Source: PALSA-1006 sp041660815 (GTDB lineage: Bacteria; Pseudomonadota; Gammaproteobacteria; Burkholderiales; Gallionellaceae). Taken from it: a stretch of 64,000 nt of DNA. The stretch lies in the NCBI GenBank assembly GCA_041660815.1, contig JBAZVN010000001.1, positions 186,001 through 250,000 of the forward strand, in the 5' to 3' direction. Under the pieces are notes generated by a model. That model worked only from the letters and a program-made list of their open reading frames with translations. It was not told the origin of the DNA and ran no database searches. The position numbers and the translations under genes were made by a program. Shown in pieces: positions 8,174-16,627 of this stretch (positions within the stretch are counted from its first letter, which is position 1; each line of letters starts with the position of its first letter).

Positions 8174-8629
8174 TTACCCCGAACAATCAATGTCAAGATA
8201 ACATGAAAATGCATTGATGCACATCAATGGCTCAATGCCCTGCCAGATACTACCAAGCAGATGCCCTTTGACGCCTTTGGAGAGTGTCAACATTTCAAAT
8301 CGATCAGCAGCAACCTCATCCATAGTCAAAATTCTGCGTCCATTGGTGATCACTTGAGCTGCAAATACAGTATTGACGCTACGCAAGTCGGCAAGATCCA
8401 AATTCCGCCCCTCGAATTCTATTTGTAAAGCGACTGATAAACGCATGAGCTCGTCGAAACTGAATGCAACTGGCGCCAGCACAGCAAGATCAATATCACT
8501 GTCTTCACGCTGAAAATCTGTGGCATAAGAACCAAGCAAATACACCGCCGTAACACCCAAACCCGCTTGATCTAGCGCCTTTTGAATAATAGAGGACGGA
8601 ATCCGATTAATTTTATCGTTTAAAATCAT
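8174..8629 (-). CDS. MntA-type nucleotidyltransferase antitoxin, C-terminus altered
   Basis: A 151-residue minimal nucleotidyltransferase. GSYATDFQREDSDIDLAVLA contains the GSx10DxD signature of MNT proteins, which adenylylate HepT toxins. After RFEMLTLSK the family normally continues with Y-x-x-L-N-x-E-R. Here it reads GVKGHLLGSIWQ and onward, unlike the family, which suggests a frameshift or junction near 8280. No HepT gene follows; the next gene leftward is the FitA scrap. So this is probably a decaying half of a MntA-HepT module. Confidence 0.7.
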   Translation of the reverse strand: MILNDKINRIPSSIIQKALDQAGLGVTAVYLLGSYATDFQREDSDIDLAVLAPVAFSFDELMRLSVALQIEFEGRNLDLADLRSVNTVFAAQVITNGRRILTMDEVAADRFEMLTLSKGVKGHLLGSIWQGIEPLMCINAFSCYLDIDCSG

Positions 8630-8769
8630 ATAGAATTTTCAGCGCCCCACAAAATAGCCGCAACCTTAGCAGAATCATTATAGCTTTTCCAAAATTAATC
8701 GGGCTCCGTCCCCTATTTATTTTATTTAGGTTTAGAATGCTCCTCCCAATTTTGCACGAAGGTTTTTGA

Positions 8770-9573
8770 GTGTCAGCACAGCCCCTGGTAGAAATTCGCG
8801 ATGTCAATTTTTCCTATGACGATCGCCCCATTCTGAAAGGCATCAATATGACTTTCCATAAAGGCAAGGTGATTGCCATTATGGGCGGGAGCGGCTGCGG
8901 CAAAACAACGTTGTTGCGTTTGATCGGCGGCTCGTTGAGCCCGACCAAGGGGCAAGTCAAAATTGACGGGCAGGTGATTCATGAGCTCGACCATGACGGT
9001 CTGTATGCGATGCGCCGCAAGATGGGAATGTTATTTCAGTTTGGCGCGTTGTTTACCGACATGTCGGTGTACGACAATGTGGCCTTCCAAATGCGCGAAC
9101 ATACCAATCTCCCCGAAGAAATGATCCATGATTTGGTGATGATGAAGCTGCACGCGGTAGGCTTGCGCGGCACACATCATTTAATGCCTGCCGAGCTTTC
9201 TGGCGGCATGGCGCGACGTGTGGCACTGGCGCGCACTGTGGCGCTCGATCCGATGTTGATTCTGTACGATGAGCCGTTTGCCGGCCTTGATCCGATTTCA
9301 TTGACAGTGGTGGGCGCTTCCATTCGCCGCTTGAATAATGCCTTGGGTGCGACGTCGGTGGTGGTGACTCACGACGTACAAGAATCCCTTAAGATCGTTG
9401 ATTATATTTACTTTATTGCTGATGGCGTGATTGTTGCCGAAGGCACGCCGGAGGAAATTAAAGCCTCGGACAAACCGTTCGTACACCAATTTGTACACGG
9501 CGAAATGGACGGCCCGGTACCGTTTCATTATCCGAGCGTGAATTATGCGCAAGATCTGGGAGTAACTGCCTGA
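8770..9573 (+). CDS. mlaF: Phospholipid ABC transporter ATP-binding protein MlaF
   Basis: Cytoplasmic ATPase of the MlaFEDB complex, which moves phospholipids between the inner membrane and periplasmic MlaC to keep outer-membrane asymmetry. 267 residues. Walker A is GGSGCGKTT (about 38-46), the signature is LSGGMARRVALART, and Walker B is LILYDEPFAGLD, followed by VVVTHD. The start is GTG at 8770, placed 7 bases after GAAGG, and gives the normal N-terminus. First gene of mlaFEDCB-ibaG-murA on the plus strand. Its stop overlaps the mlaE start by one base (TGATG). No clear promoter is visible in the 140 bases upstream. Confidence 0.97.
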   Translation: MSAQPLVEIRDVNFSYDDRPILKGINMTFHKGKVIAIMGGSGCGKTTLLRLIGGSLSPTKGQVKIDGQVIHELDHDGLYAMRRKMGMLFQFGALFTDMSVYDNVAFQMREHTNLPEEMIHDLVMMKLHAVGLRGTHHLMPAELSGGMARRVALARTVALDPMLILYDEPFAGLDPISLTVVGASIRRLNNALGATSVVVTHDVQESLKIVDYIYFIADGVIVAEGTPEEIKASDKPFVHQFVHGEMDGPVPFHYPSVNYAQDLGVTA

Positions 9574-10361
9574 TGCCATTCCTCCTTCCCGTGCAACTGC
9601 TGGGTCATCAAATCGTCAGCGGCATTCAGCGCATCGGCTATGCAACGCGCTTTTTCATGTTGATTTTGATGAATTCCGGGCTGGGTTTCCGACGCTTCCA
9701 CCTGATTACCCGCGAGATATTTTCTGCCGGCGTCAAATCACTGATTATTATTCTGGTGTCCGGTTTATTTGTCGGGGTCGTGCTGGGATTGCAGGGTTAC
9801 CAAACGTTAAAAGGTTACGGTGCCCATACCGCCTTGGGAACCATGGTGGCGCTGGGCTTGGTTCGCGAACTCGGCCCGGTTCTGGCGGCTTTATTATTCG
9901 CGAGTCGCGCCGGTTCGGCCATGACTGCGGAAATCGGCTTGATGAAGGCCACCGAGCAATTGGCGGCCATGGAAATGATGGCGGTAAATCCAATTGCACG
10001 CGTGGTTGCCCCGCGTTTTTGGGCCGGTGTTATTTCCATGCCTTTGCTGGCCGCCATGTTTTCGGCGATTGGCGTGTTTGGCGGATATTTTGTCGGCGTG
10101 ATCGTCATCGGTATTGATGAAGGTGCGTTTTGGACACAGATGCAGGGTTCGGTTGATTTTCAGCAAGACGTATTGAATGGCGTGCTGAAAAGTTTTGTGT
10201 TCGGCATCGCGGTGACGATCATTGCCCTGTTTGAAGGATATGATGCCGCGCCGACCGCGGAGGGTGTTTCCAGCGCAACCACGCGCACTGTGGTGCAGTC
10301 GTCTCTGGCCATTTTATTGCTGGATGTTATTCTGACCGTGTTTATGTTTAGGGGAATGTGA
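9573..10361 (+). CDS. mlaE: Phospholipid ABC transporter permease MlaE
   Basis: Integral inner-membrane permease of the Mla complex, 262 residues with five to six hydrophobic segments. The MlaE/YrbE family blocks are seen: LVSGLFVGVVLGLQGYQTL, LVRELGPVLAALLFASRAGS and AEIGLMKATEQLAAMEMM, the coupling region that contacts MlaF. It is translationally coupled to mlaF and followed one base later by mlaD. The C-terminus ends in a membrane segment (LLLDVILTVFMFRGM). No anomalies. Confidence 0.96.
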   Translation: MPFLLPVQLLGHQIVSGIQRIGYATRFFMLILMNSGLGFRRFHLITREIFSAGVKSLIIILVSGLFVGVVLGLQGYQTLKGYGAHTALGTMVALGLVRELGPVLAALLFASRAGSAMTAEIGLMKATEQLAAMEMMAVNPIARVVAPRFWAGVISMPLLAAMFSAIGVFGGYFVGVIVIGIDEGAFWTQMQGSVDFQQDVLNGVLKSFVFGIAVTIIALFEGYDAAPTAEGVSSATTRTVVQSSLAILLLDVILTVFMFRGM

Positions 10362-10362
10362 T

Positions 10363-10827
10363 ATGTCACGCAATACATTAGATTTGTGGGTGGGAGTTTT
10401 CGTAGTGGCGGGAATGTTTGCAATCGCTATTTTGGCGTTTAAAGTAGCCAATCTAAGTTCTTACAACAGCTCCGAAACCTATGTTTTAAAAGCCAACTTC
10501 ACCAATATCGGCGGATTAAAGCCCAAAGCTTCTGTGCGCAGCTCCGGCGTGCTGGTGGGTCGTGTTACCGCCATCCAATTGGATACCGAGCGTTATGAAG
10601 CGCAAATTACCATGAGCATTGATAAGCAGTTTCAATTCCCCAAAGACTCTCTGGTGAGCGTGTTAACTTCCGGCTTATTGGGTGAGCAATACGTTGGCCT
10701 AAAGCCCGGCGCCGACGAGGAAATGCTTAAGGAAAATGCGACGATTCGCCAAACACGTTCTGCGGTAGTGCTGGAAGAGTTGATTGGCCAAGTGATCGCC
10801 AGCAAAGCCGAAGGTGTCAGCAAATAA
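10363..10827 (+). CDS. mlaD: Mla substrate-binding MCE protein MlaD
   Basis: A periplasmic MCE-domain protein anchored by one N-terminal membrane helix (VFVVAGMFAIAILAFKVANL). It forms a hexameric ring on the MlaFE core. The MCE domain covers about residues 38-115, with NIGGLKPKASVRSSGVLVGR characteristic of the family and LGEQYVGLKPG after it. 154 residues, normal for a single-MCE MlaD. The C-terminal stretch (VLEELIGQVIAS) is the amphipathic helix that lines the pore in known structures. Lies between mlaE and mlaC. Confidence 0.96.
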   Translation: MSRNTLDLWVGVFVVAGMFAIAILAFKVANLSSYNSSETYVLKANFTNIGGLKPKASVRSSGVLVGRVTAIQLDTERYEAQITMSIDKQFQFPKDSLVSVLTSGLLGEQYVGLKPGADEEMLKENATIRQTRSAVVLEELIGQVIASKAEGVSK

Positions 10828-10842
10828 TTTAAGGTCTGGAAT

Positions 10843-11487
10843 ATGTTAAAAAATTTACTTAAAAAACAATTAATCACATTTGCAACCGCAATGCTATTGG
10901 GCAGCCTTGCACTCTCCGCCCGAGCCGAAATCAGCGCGCCCGATACCGATATCAAAAATGCGGTGGATGCCGTATTGATCGTTTTAAAACAGGATCAAAC
11001 TGACAAGAAAAAAGTTCAGACGGTGGTTGATTCCAAAGTTTTGCCCTTGTTTGATTTTACCCTGATGACCAAGCGCGCGGTCGGCCATTCCTGGAGAACC
11101 GCTACCGCCGAGCAAAAAAAGACTCTGGTCAATGAGTTTCGCGATTTATTGGTTCGCGTATTTATCGCCAAGGCGTTTACCGAAAATACCAATCGTACTG
11201 TTAAATTCGAGCCGATTAAAGTCACCGAAGAAGAAGATCAGGTAACCGTTAAATCCCTGATTGTCGGGCAGGGTAAGTCGCCTATCGAGGTGGATTACGA
11301 CATGAAAAAAACCGCCGCGGGCTGGAAGGTAGTCGATCTCGCCATCGCCGGCCCGCGCCTAGCTTTGGACATTTACAGCGTGCAGTTCCGCGATCCTTTG
11401 CAACAGAACGGAATTGATGGTCTCATCAAATTTCTGAGCGACAAAAATCGCGCCATCGACACCTCCGCTCCGATAAGCCGCCAATAA
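10843..11487 (+). CDS. mlaC: Periplasmic phospholipid-binding protein MlaC
   Basis: A shuttle that carries phospholipid between the outer-membrane MlaA complex and MlaFEDB. 214 residues with a Sec signal peptide (FATAMLLGSLALSARA, cleavage after ARA near residue 28). The MlaC/Ttg2D domain follows: LPLFDFTLMTKRAVGHSWR, LVNEFRDLLVRVFIAKAF and GWKVVDLAIAGPRLALDIY. Its stop overlaps the mlaB start. mlaA is not in this window. Confidence 0.95.
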   Translation: MLKNLLKKQLITFATAMLLGSLALSARAEISAPDTDIKNAVDAVLIVLKQDQTDKKKVQTVVDSKVLPLFDFTLMTKRAVGHSWRTATAEQKKTLVNEFRDLLVRVFIAKAFTENTNRTVKFEPIKVTEEEDQVTVKSLIVGQGKSPIEVDYDMKKTAAGWKVVDLAIAGPRLALDIYSVQFRDPLQQNGIDGLIKFLSDKNRAIDTSAPISRQ

Positions 11488-11801
11488 TGAACAGCCTGAT
11501 TGCCCAACACGACAATGTGGTGCAGATAAGTGGTGCATTAATCATCGCCAATGCTGCCAAGGCTTTTTGTGAGCAGCTTAACTTCGGCAAAAATAAAGGT
11601 GGTGAGCTGGTTGCCGACTTTGCCGGCGTCGAAGGTGTTGACTCGTCCGCGGTAAGTTTAATGTTGTGCTGGATGCGTGCCGCACAGCGTAACAATGTTA
11701 AACTTTCATTCATTAATGTACCGGTTAATTTGGTCAGTCTGGCTAATCTTTACGGCGTGGCAGAAACGTTAATGCTGCGCACTGAGGCAGCAATAAATTG
11801 A
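11487..11801 (+). CDS. mlaB: STAS-domain protein MlaB
   Basis: Small cytoplasmic STAS protein (104 residues) that binds MlaF and is needed for assembly and activity of the ABC complex. The STAS core is visible: an N-terminal strand (VVQISGALIIANA), GELVADFAGVEGVDSSAVSL with the conserved serine position, and a C-terminal helix. It overlaps mlaC by one base. Sequence conservation in this family is low, so the assignment leans on gene order as well as fold. Confidence 0.9.
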   Translation: MNSLIAQHDNVVQISGALIIANAAKAFCEQLNFGKNKGGELVADFAGVEGVDSSAVSLMLCWMRAAQRNNVKLSFINVPVNLVSLANLYGVAETLMLRTEAAIN

Positions 11802-11820
11802 TTTTTAAGGATAATTAAAT

Positions 11821-12069
11821 ATGAAAGTCACCCCCGAAAGTATTCAGGTTAGTATTGAAAATGGCATGCCCTGTGTACACGTTTCCGTAACAGGCGACGG
11901 CCGGCATTTTGAATCAATTATCGTCAGTTCCGAGTTTGCCGGCAAAAATCGTATTCAACGCCACCAGCGAGTGTATCTAGTCTTGGGCGATAGAATGCGC
12001 GATGAGATTCATGCGCTGTCGATGAAAACGTTGACGCCGGATGAATGGGAAACCGCTAGTCCACGCTGA
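11821..12069 (+). CDS. ibaG: BolA-family protein IbaG
   Basis: An 82-residue BolA/IbaG protein, thought to act with monothiol glutaredoxins in iron-sulfur or iron handling and acid response. It carries the family pattern VHVSVTGDGRHFESIIVSSE with the conserved histidine, followed by FAGKNRIQRHQRVYLVLGD. It lies between mlaB and murA, the normal place for ibaG (yrbA). The next 244 bases contain a long inverted repeat. Confidence 0.93.
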   Translation: MKVTPESIQVSIENGMPCVHVSVTGDGRHFESIIVSSEFAGKNRIQRHQRVYLVLGDRMRDEIHALSMKTLTPDEWETASPR

Positions 12070-12134
12070 GAAATTTAAGAACCCAGCAACATTTAAATTA
12101 ACCGCGTCAGTACAATAATCCTTGAAAAACTTTT

Positions 12135-12264
12135 GCCACAGAGATTACAGAGCACACAGAGAAAAAAACAAAAGGTTACTTTCGCTTTAGTTGTCAGCTG
12201 TTGGTGGAGCACGAAATTCCGGAATATCCTTAGCTTTCTCTGTGTGCACTGTGATCTCTGTGGC
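12135..12264. repeat. Inverted repeat with 30-bp arms (CACAGAG type)
   Basis: Arms 12135-12164 and 12235-12264 are inverted copies with 28 of 30 matches, containing GCCACAGAG and CACACAGAG. They flank a 70-bp spacer with no reading frame. Repeats of this CCACAGAG...CACAGAG kind are dispersed in many proteobacterial genomes. It sits in the ibaG-murA gap, so any hairpin would lie in the murA leader. No T-tract follows, so a terminator is not supported. Confidence 0.7.
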
Positions 12265-12313
12265 TTGAATTGCTGTTTTATTTAATATTTCACTCACCCC
12301 ACTCAATAAATTT

Positions 12314-13564
12314 ATGCAAAAACTATCTATTCAGGGCGGCACGCCATTGCGTGGCGAAGTGCGAATTTCCGGTGCTAAAAATGCGGCGCTGCCGATCATG
12401 TGCGCCAGCTTGCTCACCGCCGAGACACTCCATTTGACCAATCTGCCGGACCTGCACGATGTGGGTACCATGCGCAAATTGCTGCTGCAAATGGGCGTCA
12501 CAGCAGAAGCAAAAACCGGCGAGATTACTTTTTCGGGCGACACAATAAACGTATGGGAAGCACCCTATGACATGGTTAAAACCATGCGCGCCGCCATTCT
12601 GGTACTGGGCCCGCTGGTGGCGCGCTTTGGTGAAGCGAAGGTATCTTTGCCCGGCGGTTGCGCCATCGGTTCACGACCGGTTGATCTGCACATCAAAGGC
12701 TTGCAAGCCATGGGTGCCGAAATCAGCATTGAGCATGGCTATATTCACGCCACCGCGAAACGCCTGAAGGGCGCGCGCATCTTTTTTGATATTGTCAGCG
12801 TCACCGGCACCGAAAACTTGATGATGGCGGCGGTTCTGGCGGACGGGGTGAGCATTTTGGAAAACGCCGCGCGCGAACCCGAGGTGGTGGATTTGGCCAA
12901 TTGTTTGCGTACCATGGGCGCCAAAATTGCAGGCGACGGCACCGATACTATCACCGTTACCGGCGTGGAGAAATTACACGGCGCTGCCCACCGCATCATG
13001 CCCGACCGCATTGAAAGCGGCACCTTTCTGGTGGCCGCTGCAGCAACGGGCGGCAGCATTACCCTGCGCGAAACCCGCGCCGATATTCTGGAAACAGTGC
13101 TGGAAAAACTCGGTGAAGCCGGTGCAAAAATTACCGTTGACGGGGAAACAATCCATCTTGAAATGCACGGGCGGCCAAAGGCGGTGAACGTGCGCACCGC
13201 ACCGCATCCGGCTTTCCCCACCGATATGCAGGCGCAATTTATGGCGCTGAACAGTATCGCCGAAGGCAGCGCAATGGTGATTGAAACGATCTTTGAAAAC
13301 CGCTTCATGCACGTTCAGGAACTGCGCCGTCTCGGCGCGCAAATTGACGTAGAAGGCAATACTTCTGTGGTGCGCGGGGTGGATCATCTGGAAGGTGCAA
13401 CCGTGATGGCAACCGATCTGCGTGCCTCGGCGTGTCTGGTGATTGCAGGATTGGTGGCTCAGGGTGAAACGATCATTGACCGGATCTACCATCTGGATCG
13501 CGGCTACGAGCATATTGAAAGCAAGCTATCGCAGCTTGGTGCCAATATTCGCCGCATTAAATAA
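12314..13564 (+). CDS. murA: UDP-N-acetylglucosamine 1-carboxyvinyltransferase
   Basis: First committed step of peptidoglycan synthesis: transfer of enolpyruvate from PEP to UDP-GlcNAc, in the cytosol. 416 residues, normal length. GGTPLRGEVRISGAKNAALP at the N-terminus is the K22/N23 region. LPGGCAIGSRPVDLH carries the catalytic cysteine that fosfomycin alkylates. The C-terminus has RASACLVIAGLVAQGET and DRGYEHIESKL. Last gene of the Mla cluster. A MITE-like repeat begins at its stop codon. Confidence 0.97.
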   Translation: MQKLSIQGGTPLRGEVRISGAKNAALPIMCASLLTAETLHLTNLPDLHDVGTMRKLLLQMGVTAEAKTGEITFSGDTINVWEAPYDMVKTMRAAILVLGPLVARFGEAKVSLPGGCAIGSRPVDLHIKGLQAMGAEISIEHGYIHATAKRLKGARIFFDIVSVTGTENLMMAAVLADGVSILENAAREPEVVDLANCLRTMGAKIAGDGTDTITVTGVEKLHGAAHRIMPDRIESGTFLVAAAATGGSITLRETRADILETVLEKLGEAGAKITVDGETIHLEMHGRPKAVNVRTAPHPAFPTDMQAQFMALNSIAEGSAMVIETIFENRFMHVQELRRLGAQIDVEGNTSVVRGVDHLEGATVMATDLRASACLVIAGLVAQGETIIDRIYHLDRGYEHIESKLSQLGANIRRIK

Positions 13565-13695
13565 AAATTAAATTTACTTCGCGATGCTACGTTGCGAACA
13601 AAAAATTACTCCTCACATATTTTGTATATGCTGCGTCCTAATTTTTTGTTCGCGCCTTGCTTAGCTTTGAAAATTAAATTTTTTGAGGCGCTCCC
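13562..13695. mobile_element. MITE-like dispersed repeat, copy 1
   Basis: About 134 bp, closely matching 27869-28010. Shared blocks include ATATGCTGCGTCCTAATTTT, TTGTTCGCGCCTTGC and GAAAATTAAATTTTT. The ends are inverted relative to each other (AAAAATTAAATTT at the left, AAATTAAATTTTTTGAGGCG at the right). An internal pair, GCGAACAAAAAATTA and TAATTTTTTGTTCGC, forms a stem. The left end covers the murA stop and the right end touches the gldG stop, so it fills the whole gap between two convergent genes. Non-autonomous: no transposase inside. Confidence 0.8.
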
Positions 13696-13699
13696 AAAA

Positions 13700-15061
13700 C
13701 TACCCCCGTCTTCGCCACCAAACGATGCCGCCGACAAGCAACAGCAGCAGGGGCAATGCCACGACCAGACCGTAGCTGATCACGGTTAATGCGCGGGTGC
13801 TAAAGGTCACGGTGCCGTCTTTGTTGTTGCGCGGTTGAATAGCCACCAGCGCTTCCTGTTCGCTCAGCCACTTCACCATATTCATCCCCAGATCGATATT
13901 GCCGGCGTTACCGGAATACGCGTTGGATAAAAAGGCGGCCCCCCCCACCACCACGATGCGCTGCTCCTGATTATTCACCACACGCTGCAGGGCAATCGCG
14001 GCAATATGCGGGCCGGGGATGTCGTGCGTCTTATCGAATTTTGGCAGGGTATTATTTCTTGTAACATTGCGGGTCACCCAGCCGCGCGGCGCCACCTCGA
14101 CCAGCGCTTGTCGCTGCCAGAGACTGCTCTCTTCCGTGCTCAACGCGCGGGCAAACGGAAACACTGTCATCAGATCAAAATTCATCGTCACCGGATGAGG
14201 GGGATAACCGGCACTGAGCGCCCAATTAAAGGGAGCATTCAGGTCTTGTGCGGCGGGGTCGACAATAATGCCGGGCGTCAAAATTAAATCCAGTTTTTCA
14301 GCCAGCACTTCCAGTCCGCGCAACGGCTCTGCGTCAATCAGCCACAGCAAATTTCCACCATTACTGAGGTGACGTAATATTTTATCGACCTCGCCCGGTA
14401 ACAATGCAACTTGCGGATGCGTGAGCACCAGCACACGCGCATTGGTCGGCACATTCGGCGCAATCGCCAAGTCTAATATACTGATTTTAAAGCCTATTTC
14501 TTTTAGCTTCTTAGCAAACTCACCCAAATCATGGTTGGCATGACCTTCCAACTTGCGCTCGCCGTGCCCCGATAAATACATCAGCAACTCTTGTTTGCTA
14601 TGCGCTAATCCCAGCAACGCACTGGATAAAGTTTGCTCGTTCAACGCGGTCAGATGCGCCGAGCGTCCGGCATATTCCACCACCATTTCGCCGTTGCTTT
14701 GAATGTTGGCCTGGCGCATTGCCTCGGGCTGTTTTAAGGGATCAATAAAGATCAGGGTGATGTCGGTTTTGTAGCGCTGATAGATGGCAATAAAGTCGCG
14801 AATCAGGCGTTGCAGCTCACCCTGTTTGGCATCTTGCTCAGTCGCATAGACGGTTATCTTCACTTCACCGTCCAGACGTTTTAGCGCGGCAATGCTGCCT
14901 GGATCAAGACTATTTAAATGGGCGTGCGTGACATCCGTTTGCAGCGGAAAGCGTGCGAAAAGTTGGTAAACCAAAACCGCCGCAATCAGCAACAGGAGTG
15001 TGAAAATACTGTTTTTCACAAGCAGGCGCGGAGCGCGCAGAAATTTCTTTTTGGCAACCAT
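13700..15061 (-). CDS. GldG-family ABC-associated membrane protein
   Basis: 453 residues with one membrane helix at the N-terminus (IFTLLLLIAAVLVYQLF) and one at the C-terminus (LVVALPLLLLLVGGIVWW). Between them is a large periplasmic region of the GldG/ABC_transp_aux type, including KITVYATEQD, ELLMYLSGHGE and LLWLIDAEPL. It overlaps the permease gene by one base and belongs to a three-gene ABC-2 exporter. GldG proteins were first described in gliding bacteroidetes, but homologues are widespread in non-gliding proteobacteria. Substrate unknown. Confidence 0.88.
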   Translation of the reverse strand: MVAKKKFLRAPRLLVKNSIFTLLLLIAAVLVYQLFARFPLQTDVTHAHLNSLDPGSIAALKRLDGEVKITVYATEQDAKQGELQRLIRDFIAIYQRYKTDITLIFIDPLKQPEAMRQANIQSNGEMVVEYAGRSAHLTALNEQTLSSALLGLAHSKQELLMYLSGHGERKLEGHANHDLGEFAKKLKEIGFKISILDLAIAPNVPTNARVLVLTHPQVALLPGEVDKILRHLSNGGNLLWLIDAEPLRGLEVLAEKLDLILTPGIIVDPAAQDLNAPFNWALSAGYPPHPVTMNFDLMTVFPFARALSTEESSLWQRQALVEVAPRGWVTRNVTRNNTLPKFDKTHDIPGPHIAAIALQRVVNNQEQRIVVVGGAAFLSNAYSGNAGNIDLGMNMVKWLSEQEALVAIQPRNNKDGTVTFSTRALTVISYGLVVALPLLLLLVGGIVWWRRRG

Positions 15062-15804
15062 TAATCGTAACTCCGATTATTTTCCACACGGCGAATGGTA
15101 AACAGTAGAAATGTGCCGATGAATAAGATGAAATACATCAGATCACTGCTTGCCACTAATCCCGCGTTTAAATTTTGCGCATGCACAGTGGGCGAAATCG
15201 CGCGCAATAAATTGCCATTATCCTCGCTGCCAATATCTATCAGCCACAAACCAAAACTTAGCGCGGTGGCGCTCATGGCAGCCACGATAGGTTGCTTGGT
15301 CAAGGCGGAAAGATATAAACCGAGCGCGGCGTAACTGGCGGTGAGTAACAATAATCCCAGAAAATTGGCGAGTAGCAAGCCAAAATCAAGTTGCGTGCCC
15401 AAGCCCAGAATGGCAATCATTACCGTGCAACTGGCAATGATTATCGCCATGAATAACATCAGGCTTAAAAATTTTCCCAGCACAATTTCACTGCTGGAAA
15501 CCGGCGCGGCCAGCAGCAACGCCAAAGTTTGATTGCGCCGCTCTTCGGCCAGCAGACGCATGCTAAACAACGGGATGATCATCATCAACATCAGCGCGAG
15601 TGTGCCAAATAAAGGGGCTGCCACCGACACGGTCGCACCCGGCGCATTGGCGACCAGACTCAGCTGCGCCTGCACTTGCAGATAGGCGTCCAGTCGTGCC
15701 AGAAAAAACCAGGCAAAAATAAATTGCAGCGCGCCCAAAATGATCCAGGTGCTGGGCAAAGCAAACATGCTGCGAAATTCTTTGCGTGCAATCGTCAGGA
15801 TCAT
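15061..15804 (-). CDS. ABC-2 type permease, GldF-like
   Basis: A 247-residue permease with six predicted membrane segments, such as WIILGALQFIFAWFFLARL and LMLFMAIIIASCTVMIAIL. I use the start at 15804 (MILTIARKEFRSMF), which is typical for this family and overlaps the ATPase stop by ATGA. An in-frame ATG at 15936 would add 44 residues that duplicate ATPase coding sequence. It works with the ATPase upstream and the GldG-like protein downstream as one exporter. Confidence 0.9.
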   Translation of the reverse strand: MILTIARKEFRSMFALPSTWIILGALQFIFAWFFLARLDAYLQVQAQLSLVANAPGATVSVAAPLFGTLALMLMMIIPLFSMRLLAEERRNQTLALLLAAPVSSSEIVLGKFLSLMLFMAIIIASCTVMIAILGLGTQLDFGLLLANFLGLLLLTASYAALGLYLSALTKQPIVAAMSATALSFGLWLIDIGSEDNGNLLRAISPTVHAQNLNAGLVASSDLMYFILFIGTFLLFTIRRVENNRSYD

Positions 15805-16541
15805 AATGCTTCGCCTTTGGTTAAATGCGCATAAACGTCTTCGATATTTCCGCCAATTGGCATTAATTGCTGCATACGCGCACGACTGTCGCTGTAAATC
15901 AACCGGCCTTTTTGCATGATCTCGACACGGTCGCAAATATTTTCCACTTCACTCAACAAGTGCGTGGATAAAATCACGCTACGGGTTTTCCCCAGCTCGC
16001 CAATCAAATGGCGAATGTCGCGAATTTGTGCCGGATCAAGTCCAACCGTGGGCTCATCCAGCACGATCACTTGCGGGCGATGGATAAGCGCCTGGGCGAT
16101 CCCCACGCGCTGCTGAAAGCCTTTGGAAAGCGTGCCGATAATGATATTGCCCGACGCTTGCAAGCCGCAGTGTTGCTTGGCTTCCGCCAGCGCATCAGGC
16201 AACTGCGATGCGCTCACCCCGTGCAAACGCGCCGCGTAAATCAGAAAGTCATCGACACGCATATCGCGATACAAAGGGGGATTTTCAGGAAGGTATCCGA
16301 TGCAAGCTTTGGCTTGGCGGGGTTGCATTTTCAAATCGAATCCGCAAATTTCCACCGTTCCGGAATCGGGTATTAATGTCCCGGTTAGCATTTGCATCAC
16401 AGTGCTTTTACCGGCACCATTGTGCCCGAGCAAACCGACGATTTCGCCGCGTTTCAGTTGCAGGGAGAAATTTTGCACCACTTGTTTTTGCCCGTAATGC
16501 CGGCAAATGTTGTGTGCGCTTAAAGTAATCGCTTCGGTCAT
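15801..16541 (-). CDS. ABC transporter ATP-binding protein (GldA-like)
   Basis: A 246-residue ABC ATPase. Walker A is GLLGHNGAGKST, the signature is LSKGFQQRVGIAQAL, and Walker B is VIVLDEPTVGLDPAQ, then LSTHLLSEV. The start at 16541 (MTEAITLSAHNICRHYG) gives the normal N-terminus. The upstream in-frame ATG at 16649 would overlap the divergent TPR gene and lacks homology. First gene of the three-gene ABC-2 exporter. It is divergently transcribed from the TPR lipoprotein with about 86 bases between starts. Confidence 0.93.
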   Translation of the reverse strand: MTEAITLSAHNICRHYGQKQVVQNFSLQLKRGEIVGLLGHNGAGKSTVMQMLTGTLIPDSGTVEICGFDLKMQPRQAKACIGYLPENPPLYRDMRVDDFLIYAARLHGVSASQLPDALAEAKQHCGLQASGNIIIGTLSKGFQQRVGIAQALIHRPQVIVLDEPTVGLDPAQIRDIRHLIGELGKTRSVILSTHLLSEVENICDRVEIMQKGRLIYSDSRARMQQLMPIGGNIEDVYAHLTKGEAL

Positions 16542-16627
16542 GCGTAGGGTGACGGTTGTTAGTTGGGGTGAATATAACCTAATATGCGCGCTCATACCAA
16601 AATTGACTGCATAAGTTCGATCGCATA

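Noticed and set aside
12135..12264. CRISPR or direct-repeat array
   Set aside because: The two arms are inverted, not direct, and there are only two units.
12745..13513. Long minus-strand frames inside murA
   Set aside because: Antisense shadows; murA is intact on the plus strand.
13592..13789. Open frame with YMLRPNFLFAPCLALKIKF
   Set aside because: It lies inside the MITE-like repeat and recurs at 27884-28066; it reflects the repeat, with no ribosome site.
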